From an uncultured Spirochaetaceae bacterium (GTDB taxonomy: Bacteria; Spirochaetota; Spirochaetia; Sphaerochaetales; Sphaerochaetaceae), in NCBI GenBank assembly GCA_947630635.1, contig CANRIJ010000043.1, forward strand, positions 1 to 11,213: a DNA stretch of 11,213 nucleotides, in the 5' to 3' direction. The notes under the pieces are model-generated. The model saw only the letters and a program-made list of their open reading frames with translations. It did not search any database and was not told the origin of the DNA. Both the position numbers and the translations under genes were made by a program. Each line of letters starts with the position of its first letter. Position 1 is the stretch's first letter. Below, one piece after another: positions 1 to 5,971 of this stretch.

Positions 1-412
1 ACCCAAGACTGAAGGCAGCCCCCATAAGCTCTTTTTTTGAGAGAGGAGAATCAAAATGCCTATTGAGCTCCTTTAATAGGAGAGCGGCATCAGAGGAGGC
101 CCCTCCAAGACCAGAGCAGAATGGAATCTCCTTTTTGATATCAACTCTTAGTGCAAACTCCAAATGAGTCAGCTCTCTAAAGAGATGATATGTGCGCTCC
201 AGAATATCAGTATCCTTAACAAAGTCAATGTAATTGGAGTAAGTCCCATATCGATTTATCTCAATAGAGGATCCCTTCTCAAAACTCAGATCAAGAGTGT
301 CATGAAGGTCAATAAGCGCCATATAGGAGTCAATTCTATGAAGGGGCTCTGAAGGGTCCTTTTTAAAGACTCTGAGGCCTATATTCACCTTTGCATACGC
401 AAATTGTGCCAT
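1..412 (-). CDS. ispE: 4-diphosphocytidyl-2-C-methyl-D-erythritol kinase (IspE), C-terminus cut by window edge
   Basis: The N-terminal 137 residues of a GHMP-family kinase are present. IspE phosphorylates the 2-hydroxyl of CDP-methylerythritol with ATP, a cytosolic step of the MEP isoprenoid pathway. The start MAQFAYAKVNIGLRVF contains the AYAKVN/LGL signature with the conserved Lys at residue 8. The glycine-rich ATP loop GLGGASSDAA lies at 101-110, with the catalytic Asp at 108. About half of a normal ~285-residue protein is missing beyond base 1. ATG at 412-410 gives the usual IspE N-terminus; it lies 3 bases after the stop of the SMUG1 gene, with only a weak GGA ahead, so translational coupling is likely. 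One oddity is that the usual DGYH substrate motif reads DSYM (28-31): the Tyr is kept, but Gly is Ser and His is Met. Confidence 0.9.
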   Translation of the reverse strand, partial: MAQFAYAKVNIGLRVFKKDPSEPLHRIDSYMALIDLHDTLDLSFEKGSSIEINRYGTYSNYIDFVKDTDILERTYHLFRELTHLEFALRVDIKKEIPFCSGLGGASSDAALLLKELNRHFDSPLSKKELMGAAFSLG

Positions 413-415
413 AGA

Positions 416-1111
416 TTATCCAACTATCTTTCTTAGCTCTTCATATGCCTTCTCTGGCCAAAAGAGCCTACTCTTCGGATTTCTTGGCGATGGATGGGTA
501 AATAAAATCGCATCGCCAAACTCACTTAGCTTCCTGAAGGCATAGTTCCCAATGCCAATCCTGCTCTCTATATCCATAATCTCAAGGGACTTTTTCAAAA
601 AGCCATCGCATACTCTTGAGATCTCTCTCTGATCGTCAATATGCAGTCTATCTGGAGTTACATTGGCTCCATTTTCGTCAATAAAGCCAAGAGGACAATA
701 GTTTAAGACGCAGACTCTATCGAAAAAGTCTTCCTTAGATCCAAACATCTTCGCCATAGACCAGAATCGCTCTCCAGAGACCTCGTTTCTCTTCTCATCC
801 ATACCCTCAATCGGTCTATTTAGGTTATTGTTCTCTGGAACGCTGACCTTTCCATCTATTTCAAGATAGCTCTTCACATAATCAACTGAGCCAAATGGAA
901 CTCCAGTCTGGACCATGCCAAGAGGCCCCGGATTCATGCCTAGCATCAGTGCCTTCTGACCATCCCTGACTGACATTCTCATAAATGCAGAGAAGTTATC
1001 CCATGCATAGTCAAGCGGATTGTATATAGTGCCTTGAAATCTGAACTTGATACTGTCAAATTCATCGGACATCTCTTTTGCAAATTCCAGTAGTCTATCG
1101 CTCTTATTCAT
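416..1111 (-). CDS. SMUG1-family uracil-DNA glycosylase
   Basis: This 231-residue protein is of the single-strand-selective monofunctional uracil-DNA glycosylase type, which removes uracil and oxidised pyrimidines such as 5-hydroxymethyluracil from DNA. The family signatures are intact: GMNPGPLGMVQTGVPFG at 58-74, with the catalytic Asn at 60; LNYCPLGF at 136-143; TPDRL at 152-156; and HPSPRNP at 206-212, with the catalytic His at 206. The open frame runs back to 1210, but that extension overlaps the divergent HAD gene and lacks family resemblance, so I take MNKSDRLLEF at 1111 as the start. No Shine-Dalgarno sequence precedes it; TACTAT lies 7 bases upstream, suggesting a leaderless mRNA. It stops 3 bases before ispE and is probably co-transcribed with it. 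SMUG1 proteins are best known from animals and occur patchily in bacteria. Confidence 0.92.
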   Translation of the reverse strand: MNKSDRLLEFAKEMSDEFDSIKFRFQGTIYNPLDYAWDNFSAFMRMSVRDGQKALMLGMNPGPLGMVQTGVPFGSVDYVKSYLEIDGKVSVPENNNLNRPIEGMDEKRNEVSGERFWSMAKMFGSKEDFFDRVCVLNYCPLGFIDENGANVTPDRLHIDDQREISRVCDGFLKKSLEIMDIESRIGIGNYAFRKLSEFGDAILFTHPSPRNPKSRLFWPEKAYEELRKIVG

Positions 1112-1118
1112 ATACCAA

Positions 1119-1151
1119 ATAGTAGTCAAAAACAGGCCAAACGCATAATCT
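1119..1151. promoter_or_regulatory. Overlapping divergent promoters for the SMUG1 and HAD genes (putative)
   Basis: Only 46 bases separate the two divergent start codons. On the minus strand TACTAT (1124-1119) lies 7 bases before the SMUG1 ATG. On the plus strand CATAAT (1144-1149) or TAATCT (1146-1151) lies 8 or 6 bases before the HAD ATG, with a poor -35 candidate TAGTCA at 1123-1128. The -35 area of one promoter would then sit on the -10 area of the other, so the two could not be occupied by polymerase at the same time. Neither has a good -35 element. Confidence 0.35.
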
Positions 1152-1157
1152 TTAAAT

Positions 1158-1922
1158 ATGACTTGCCCCATAAAAGGAATACTCTTTGACAAAGATGGAA
1201 CACTTTTCAACTATGGAGAAGTTTGGGGCGAGATAATCAGTTCTTCAATCGAGAAAATACTTCCAATATCAAAGCTATCAGAAGACATGAAGAAAAAATG
1301 CATCAGAGAGTTTCTGATAGTAATTGGAGTTGATGAAACAGGCCACACATACTCAGATGGAATACTCTTTAGACATAACAGATGGCTGAATGCAACTCTT
1401 AGGCTTTTGAGGATCATATTCAAATATCGCCTAAATCCCTTTAAGACTGGCAAAGTGCTGATATCGCAGATATCCAAGAACTCATATGGCCTTAAGGAGA
1501 GACTTGATGAGTTTGATTTCACTGATGTAAGGCATGTATTTGAAAAGTGCAATGAGAAAGGCTACATAATAGGGCTTGTAACAAGCGACTCGATGCTATC
1601 AACATCCATATTTCTCGAGAAAATGGATGTGAATCATATGATCTCATTTATCAGAACCGATGAGAGCTCTACAAAGTCAAAGCCAAATCCACAGGCTATA
1701 AAAGAGTTCTGCAGTGAATACAACCTCAAGCCCAGCGAGGTATGCATGGTCGGAGATACGATTCTCGACATGGTATTTGCAAAAAGGGGCAAAGTCGGCA
1801 GAAAGATAGCAGTCCTCACCGGCTCTGGCGATACAGAGGCGCTCTTGAGAAGAAGCGATGCAGTCTACCCTACCCTAAAGGATATTCTCAAAGACCCAGT
1901 TCTATTTCCTCCAGAAGAATGA
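1158..1922 (+). CDS. HAD-superfamily hydrolase, phosphoglycolate-phosphatase-like
   Basis: This 254-residue soluble phosphatase of the haloacid dehalogenase superfamily has all four motifs. Motif I is FDKDGTLF, with the nucleophile Asp11 and acid/base Asp13. Motif II is LVTSDS (140-145). Motif III is the Lys in KSKPNP, near 175. Motif IV is GDTILDM, with Asp200 and Asp204. About 100 mainly helical residues between motifs I and II form a C1-type cap, as in Gph, PpaX and beta-phosphoglucomutase relatives. The substrate cannot be read from sequence; small phosphate esters are typical. ATG at 1158 places motif I at the usual distance from the N-terminus. No Shine-Dalgarno sequence is present and a -10-like element is immediately upstream. 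The 60-aa gene follows 13 bases after the stop. Confidence 0.9.
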   Translation: MTCPIKGILFDKDGTLFNYGEVWGEIISSSIEKILPISKLSEDMKKKCIREFLIVIGVDETGHTYSDGILFRHNRWLNATLRLLRIIFKYRLNPFKTGKVLISQISKNSYGLKERLDEFDFTDVRHVFEKCNEKGYIIGLVTSDSMLSTSIFLEKMDVNHMISFIRTDESSTKSKPNPQAIKEFCSEYNLKPSEVCMVGDTILDMVFAKRGKVGRKIAVLTGSGDTEALLRRSDAVYPTLKDILKDPVLFPPEE

Positions 1923-1923
1923 T

Positions 1924-1935
1924 TATATTTAGTCC
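1924..1935 (+). promoter_or_regulatory. Possible -10 element for a leaderless 60-aa gene
   Basis: TATATT at 1924-1929 is followed by exactly six bases and then the ATG at 1936, so transcription starting at the usual distance would begin on the A of the start codon. No Shine-Dalgarno sequence is present and no convincing -35 is visible, because that region lies inside the HAD coding sequence. Confidence 0.3.
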
Positions 1936-2118
1936 ATGAGACTGAAAAACAAGGATATCGATATCACTATAGAAAAGGGCAGAAAATATATACTGCCTAT
2001 AATAAAAGAGAGCTTTACGGATTTAGAGGAACTCGATGTATTCGGAGAGAGCATAGGATCTGATGAGTTTTTAGAGACACCAGACGATATTGAACCCCTA
2101 AACCCGATGGAATTCTAA
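1936..2118 (+). CDS. Small acidic protein of unknown function (60 aa)
   Basis: I do not recognise this protein. It opens with a basic, lysine-rich segment (MRLKNKDIDITIEKGRKY), continues with a short mixed stretch, and ends in a strongly acidic tail rich in Asp and Glu (from about residue 29), finishing PLNPMEF. It has no signal peptide, membrane segment or Cys. Codon choice (AGA, ATA, GAG/GAA) matches the neighbouring genes, and the frame starts 13 bases after the HAD stop and ends exactly at the convergent gene, which supports a real gene. No Shine-Dalgarno sequence precedes the ATG. The basic head and acidic tail could suit a small partner or regulatory protein, but that is only a guess. 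It could also be a chance open frame. Confidence 0.55.
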   Translation: MRLKNKDIDITIEKGRKYILPIIKESFTDLEELDVFGESIGSDEFLETPDDIEPLNPMEF

Positions 2119-2759
2119 CCTCTTACCTTCCTTGTCTGAGCACCGCACTTAGGACAGAAAACAGAGCCATCAGTGATATGGCATGAGCATCTTGGGCAGT
2201 CATATTCCAATATCTCCTCCTCTTTTGGCTCTATTCTCTCCATAGGCTCAAGAGAGACTTCCTCCTTTGGAGTCTCCGCCCTTTCCTCACTATCATCAAA
2301 GAATCTCCCCGAGGCGAGCATCTCTCGAACTTTCATGATGTCCTCACTCACGATTCCCTCTTTTGTGAAGAGAGATGCTCTCTTTGCATAATAGATGATT
2401 ATCAGCAAGGACCAGAGAATGCTTACAGAGAAAGAGATGATGTAGATCATCTGCTCAAGCCTATAAACAAGAAAGATATTTATAGCAGAAAAGACTATAG
2501 ATATGCCCTGAACCATAAAAACGCAGATAAGGCCCTGTCTTCTAAAATACTTAAGTCCTCTTAAGGCCATAGCAGAAAGCACTATAACAAGAGCGCTAAA
2601 AAAGACTGACACCCACATCAAGATGTCCTTTGGGCTTGATAGGTAAAAACTCTGAAAGAGCCCAACTATGTTCATTATTATAGAGAAGGGAATCAAAAAC
2701 GATACATAAAACCTATGAAATCGCAATTCCCCCCTCAGAATCCTCTCAATTTTATCCAT
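2115..2759 (-). CDS. Four-helix membrane protein with C-terminal zinc ribbon
   Basis: This 214-residue inner-membrane protein of unknown function has four hydrophobic segments, at about 17-40, 46-66, 76-98 and 104-125. A charged cytosolic-looking linker rich in Glu (about 150-185) follows. It ends in a zinc ribbon with Cys188-x2-Cys191 and Cys202-x2-Cys205, plus an extra Cys193. Such a ribbon on a bare four-helix core is common in bacterial hypothetical membrane proteins; it is usually structural or a protein-interaction module, and no enzymatic residues stand out. The start MDKIERILRG has no clear Shine-Dalgarno sequence; a perfect TATAAT on the minus strand (2780-2775) would give a leader of about 8-9 bases. 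Its TAG overlaps the TAA of the convergent 60-aa gene within CTAA, and no terminator hairpin is visible there. Confidence 0.8.
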   Translation of the reverse strand: MDKIERILRGELRFHRFYVSFLIPFSIIMNIVGLFQSFYLSSPKDILMWVSVFFSALVIVLSAMALRGLKYFRRQGLICVFMVQGISIVFSAINIFLVYRLEQMIYIISFSVSILWSLLIIIYYAKRASLFTKEGIVSEDIMKVREMLASGRFFDDSEERAETPKEEVSLEPMERIEPKEEEILEYDCPRCSCHITDGSVFCPKCGAQTRKVRG

Positions 2760-2774
2760 TCTTAGTAAATTTTG

Positions 2775-2780
2775 ATTATA
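2775..2780 (-). promoter_or_regulatory. -10 element of the zinc-ribbon membrane protein gene
   Basis: Read on the minus strand this is a perfect TATAAT, 15 bases before the ATG at 2759. No good -35 lies 16-18 bases upstream of it. The predicted mRNA leader is only about 8-9 bases, with no Shine-Dalgarno sequence. Confidence 0.4.
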
Positions 2781-2790
2781 TATGAGAATA

Positions 2791-2817
2791 TAGACAATAG
2801 CTAATTATAGCTATATG
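2791..2817 (+). promoter_or_regulatory. Candidate promoter of the acyl-CoA synthetase gene
   Basis: TAGACA (2791-2796, one mismatch to TTGACA) is followed after 15 bases by TATATG (2812-2817). The spacing is short, so this is tentative. It would start transcription near 2824, just before the palindrome at 2830-2867, and would leave the Shine-Dalgarno sequence at 2872-2876 in the leader. Confidence 0.3.
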
Positions 2818-2829
2818 CCTTTACCCTTG

Positions 2830-2867
2830 ATTTTTTTTGACACTTTTCAGAAAATGTCAAAAAAAAT
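2830..2867. repeat. 38-bp AT-rich palindrome, probable operator of the acyl-CoA synthetase gene
   Basis: Two perfect 13-base arms, ATTTTTTTTGACA (2830-2842) and TGTCAAAAAAAAT (2855-2867), flank a 12-base centre that is itself nearly symmetrical (TTTT-CA-GAAAA inside). The core is TTGACA-N12-TGTCAA. It ends 4 bases before the GGAGA Shine-Dalgarno sequence of the acyl-CoA synthetase gene. The shape fits a dimeric repressor site controlling fatty-acid activation. A weak hairpin in the leader is the alternative; the very low GC content argues against a terminator. Confidence 0.55.
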
Positions 2868-2885
2868 ATACGGAGAACAGATAGC

Positions 2886-4607
2886 ATGCAAGAAGAGCAT
2901 TCGTGGGATGAATTAAAAAAGTATCCAGAGATTGTCAAAGGCGAGTGGCCAACAGTTCCCGAAATGTTCGAACTGTCACTTAAGAAATATCCAAAGAACA
3001 AATGCTTTGTCACCATAGAGGGCAAAGAGAAGATATTCAATACATATGAAGAAGAATACAAAGAGATCATGAAGGTCGCAGCTCTCCTAAAATCCAAGGG
3101 GCTAAAGAAGGGCGACAGAGTAATGGTCAATGGAAAGAACTCCAGAGAATGGGGAACAAGCTATCTTGGAATTCTCTTCGCAGGCTGCCAGGTTGTACCA
3201 ATTGACAACCAGATGAAGATCAAAAGAGTCGCAGAGCTTGGAAGTTTCGCAAATGTAAAATTCGTATTTGCCGATAGCGATGTACACGAAAAGCTCGAAG
3301 AGCTGGACAATGATTGGTACAAAAGCCTCCTCGGCACCGCTATCATTCAGGGGAAGCGATTCTCAACTCATCAGGACAAGGTACACGAACTAAATATTGA
3401 GCCCTTAGAGAAGAAGGAAGAGGTATCTGAATATGACGTTGCTGCAATCCTCTTCACTTCAGGAACCACTGGAAACGAAAAGGGCGCAGTCCTATCTCAC
3501 AGAAATCTGACCTCAAATGTCTACCAGGCTGCAAACGGAATGGGAGTAAAGGATACAGATACGCTCTATGCCCTGCTTCCTCTGCATCACGCATACTGCT
3601 GCACTGCAGTCTTTTTGGAGTCAATTAAGCATGGTGCCCAGTGCCTATTCGGACATGGAATAGTCGTAAGCAGAATGATCAGCGACATGAAAAATGGTCC
3701 AGTCACAGTCTTCATGGGTATTCCACTGCTTTACAACAAGGTACTTACTGGTATTGAGAACAAGCTAAAGCAGAAGGGGAAGGCAACAGTTGCCATGGTC
3801 AATAAGCTCATGGACTTCAACCTCTACTGCAAAAAGCACTTCAAGAGAGCTCCAATGAACTCCTTCTTCAATCACATGATTCTCTCTCAGCTTGGTATGG
3901 ACAACACGTCACTTCTAATCTGCGGAGCCGGTCCACTGGCTCCAGAGGTATTCAGAAAGTATCAGGCAATGGGACTTAATTTCCTACAGGGCTATGGACT
4001 TACCGAAACAGCGCCAATTCTTACCCTGAATCCTCCTGAGCACTTCAAGATCGACTCAGTCGGAAAGGTCCTCCCATTTGTCGACATGGTAATAGGAGAG
4101 CCAAACGAAGAGGGAATCGGAGAGGTAAGAGTCAAGGGACCAAATATCTGCATGGGCTACCTAGATGATGAAGAACACACAAAAGAGCTCTTTGATGAGA
4201 ACGGGTATCTCAGAACAGGCGACCTTGGAAAACTCGATGACGAGAACTACCTATACCTTAAGGGAAGATGCAAAAACCTCATCGTCACCGAGGGAGGAAA
4301 GAACGTATACCCTGAAGAGCTTGAAGATATGTTCCAGCTAGTCAGTGAGATTGACCAGATTCTCATCAGGGGCTTCCAAGAGAAGCCAGACGTGCCGTCT
4401 GAGTCAATTGAGGCAGTTGTACATCTATCAGAGGAGTTCACTAAGGCTCATACATCAAAGGACGAGCAGCGTAAGATTATCGAAGCGATTATAACTGAGA
4501 AAAACAGAGATCTGCCTCAATACAAGAAGATTGAAAAACTGACTATAGTTGATGAGCCAATGGAGATGACAACAACTCAGAAAATCAAGCGTAAAACTGT
4601 AAAATAG
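2886..4607 (+). CDS. AMP-forming long-chain acyl-CoA synthetase (FadD-like)
   Basis: This 573-residue member of the ANL adenylate-forming superfamily activates a carboxylate, probably a fatty acid, to acyl-AMP and then acyl-CoA. The core motifs are complete: the phosphate loop TSGTTGNEKG at 191-200, LPLHH at 231-235, the adenine-binding GYGLTET at 369-375, and the hinge region TGDLGKLD (444-451, with Asp446). The GRCKN motif follows at 460-464, GGKNVYPEELE at 470-480, and the C-terminal catalytic Lys566 in TTTQKIKR. It has no membrane segment, so it is cytosolic or peripheral. Length and motifs fit long-chain ligases, but chain length cannot be told from sequence. A GGAGA Shine-Dalgarno sequence lies 9 bases before the ATG. 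A palindrome directly upstream suggests repression, and a strong terminator follows, so it is a single-gene unit. Confidence 0.9.
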   Translation: MQEEHSWDELKKYPEIVKGEWPTVPEMFELSLKKYPKNKCFVTIEGKEKIFNTYEEEYKEIMKVAALLKSKGLKKGDRVMVNGKNSREWGTSYLGILFAGCQVVPIDNQMKIKRVAELGSFANVKFVFADSDVHEKLEELDNDWYKSLLGTAIIQGKRFSTHQDKVHELNIEPLEKKEEVSEYDVAAILFTSGTTGNEKGAVLSHRNLTSNVYQAANGMGVKDTDTLYALLPLHHAYCCTAVFLESIKHGAQCLFGHGIVVSRMISDMKNGPVTVFMGIPLLYNKVLTGIENKLKQKGKATVAMVNKLMDFNLYCKKHFKRAPMNSFFNHMILSQLGMDNTSLLICGAGPLAPEVFRKYQAMGLNFLQGYGLTETAPILTLNPPEHFKIDSVGKVLPFVDMVIGEPNEEGIGEVRVKGPNICMGYLDDEEHTKELFDENGYLRTGDLGKLDDENYLYLKGRCKNLIVTEGGKNVYPEELEDMFQLVSEIDQILIRGFQEKPDVPSESIEAVVHLSEEFTKAHTSKDEQRKIIEAIITEKNRDLPQYKKIEKLTIVDEPMEMTTTQKIKRKTVK

Positions 4608-4609
4608 AG

Positions 4610-4635
4610 AAAAGGGAGGCGCCGCCTCCCTTTTT
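4610..4635 (+). terminator. Rho-independent terminator of the acyl-CoA synthetase gene
   Basis: GGGAGGC (4614-4620) pairs with GCCTCCC (4624-4630) around a 3-base loop. The stem is extended by A-T pairs from the flanking A and T runs, and TTTTT follows. It begins 3 bases after the stop codon. Confidence 0.92.
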
Positions 4636-4669
4636 CAATAACCAAATACTCCACTTTTGCCATATGGTG

Positions 4670-4681
4670 TAAAATCCCTAT
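4670..4681 (+). promoter_or_regulatory. -10 element for leaderless mtaD
   Basis: TAAAAT (4670-4675) is followed by exactly six bases and the mtaD ATG, so the predicted transcript begins on the start codon. No Shine-Dalgarno sequence is present. The terminator just upstream means mtaD-mtnA must have a promoter in the 4636-4681 gap, and this is the best -10 in it. No clear -35 is visible. Confidence 0.45.
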
Positions 4682-5971
4682 ATGACAACTCTAATCAAGG
4701 ATATTGATATCATCCCAATGACCAAGGAAGGACTCATTATCCATTCAGACATTCTCATAGAAGATGGGATAATAAAGAGAATTGAAAAAGATATTAATGA
4801 AAAAGCAGACAAGACTATAGATGGAAAGAAAAAGATTCTCCTTCCAGCATTCATAAATACACACACTCATCTTGCAATGACCCTGATGAGAAATTACAAG
4901 GATGAAATGCCTAACCTAGAGAGTTGGCTAAAGGAAGTCTGGAAGGCAGAAGATGAGATAAGAGATGGAGAGCTATATTGGCCCTCGATATTGGGAATAG
5001 CAGAACTATATAAAAGCGGCACGGTGACATTCTCGGACATGTATTTCTATCCTTGGGATACGGCAAAAGCCGTAAGAGATGCAAAGGGAAGAGCGCTATT
5101 AGGCGTAACTCTTTTTGGTGGAAGAGAAGAGACAGAAAAGAGACTCAAAGAGAGTGTTCCACGCCTAGAAGAATCCTTTGAGGGCTATGAAGGTCTCTCC
5201 TATTCTATAAGCCCACATGCAATTTACACAACTGATAAGGGCACTCTAGAAGAGGCTAGGGACTTTGCCTTAAAGAACAGCAAAATCATACACATACACA
5301 TTAGCGAAACACAGAAAGAGGTCGATGACTCATTAAATGAGTTCTCCAAGACCCCACTTGAATACGTTGACTCAATCGGCCTATTAGAAGCAAAGACTGC
5401 TATTGCACATGGAGTATATCTAACACCAAAGGAAATAGCCCTAGCAGCTGTAAGAAAGGCCTCCATACTGCACTGTCCAATATCAAATGCGAAGCTCTCA
5501 TCAGGATACGCTCCTGTTGCTCTCTACAGAGAGTACAGAGTAAATGTCGCAATGGGAACCGATGGGGCAAGCTCAAACAATAATCTCAACATGCTCAAAG
5601 AGATAAATAGTGCTCTTCTATTACATAACCTCGTTTGCACAAACCCTAATTCCCTTAAACCCTACAACATACTGGAGATGGCGACAGTAAATGGAGCAAA
5701 GGCCCTTAATATGGATAAAAGAATTGGAACAGTCGAGGTTGGAAAAGAGGCAGATCTGCTGATTTTGGATTTGAATAAGACAAATACAGCTCCGATAAAC
5801 AATGTCTTCTCTGCGATAGTCTTCTCTGCAAGCACAGATAATGTAGATACTCTCTTATCACAAGGAATACCCGTTCTTGAAAACGGCAGACTCACTACTA
5901 TTAATGAGAAAGAGGCGATATTAAATACCGCCGAAATATGGAAAGAGATCAAAGGAAGGATAAAGAATTGA
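4682..5971 (+). CDS. mtaD: 5-methylthioadenosine / S-adenosylhomocysteine deaminase
   Basis: This 429-residue metal-dependent amidohydrolase deaminates methylthioadenosine, S-adenosylhomocysteine or 5'-deoxyadenosine to the inosine form in the cytosol. The zinc ligands follow the family pattern: His61 and His63 in THTHLAMTLMR, His206 with Glu209 in HIHISET, His243 in IAHG, and Asp294 in MGTDGASSNNNLNM. HCPISNAKLSSG (264-275) is also typical of this deaminase group rather than of guanine deaminases or chlorohydrolases. Length matches the family (~430). It forms an overlapping pair with mtnA, which handles the sugar phosphate produced later in the same salvage route, and this supports methylthioadenosine as a physiological substrate. 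The start lacks a Shine-Dalgarno sequence; see the -10 element 6 bases upstream. Specificity within the family cannot be fixed from sequence alone. Confidence 0.93.
   Translation: MTTLIKDIDIIPMTKEGLIIHSDILIEDGIIKRIEKDINEKADKTIDGKKKILLPAFINTHTHLAMTLMRNYKDEMPNLESWLKEVWKAEDEIRDGELYWPSILGIAELYKSGTVTFSDMYFYPWDTAKAVRDAKGRALLGVTLFGGREETEKRLKESVPRLEESFEGYEGLSYSISPHAIYTTDKGTLEEARDFALKNSKIIHIHISETQKEVDDSLNEFSKTPLEYVDSIGLLEAKTAIAHGVYLTPKEIALAAVRKASILHCPISNAKLSSGYAPVALYREYRVNVAMGTDGASSNNNLNMLKEINSALLLHNLVCTNPNSLKPYNILEMATVNGAKALNMDKRIGTVEVGKEADLLILDLNKTNTAPINNVFSAIVFSASTDNVDTLLSQGIPVLENGRLTTINEKEAILNTAEIWKEIKGRIKN
5951..5970 (+). promoter_or_regulatory. Shine-Dalgarno sequence and TTG start that fix the mtnA start
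   Basis: AAAGGAAGGA (5951-5960) stands 7 bases before a TTG at 5968-5970. The TTG overlaps the mtaD stop TGA as TTGA. The alternative ATG at 5938 has no Shine-Dalgarno sequence and would add ten highly charged residues that overlap the mtaD C-terminus. Confidence 0.8.

Noticed and set aside
1112..1210. N-terminal extension of the SMUG1 frame by 33 residues to an ATG at 1210
   Set aside because: It would overlap the first 53 bases of the divergent HAD gene, has no Shine-Dalgarno sequence and does not resemble a SMUG1 N-terminus; MNKSDRLLEF at 1111 is a better start.
1211..1552. 113-residue open frame antisense to the HAD gene
   Set aside because: It lies inside a well-supported gene with intact motifs and has no family resemblance of its own. 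The same holds for the other antisense frames inside the acyl-CoA synthetase, mtaD, tyrS and glyS genes.
2837..2872. Consensus TTGACA (2837-2842), or TTTTCA (2844-2849) with TATACG (2867-2872), as the acyl-CoA synthetase promoter
   Set aside because: The bases 17 downstream of TTGACA are a run of A, not a -10. The second pair has 17-bp spacing but would start transcription after the GGAGA Shine-Dalgarno sequence. The TTGACA is better explained as part of the palindrome arm.
5938..5967. ATG start for mtnA at 5938
   Set aside because: There is no Shine-Dalgarno sequence, and the ten added residues are charged and overlap the mtaD C-terminus. The TTG at 5968 has AAGGAAGGA at the right distance and gives the family's usual N-terminus.
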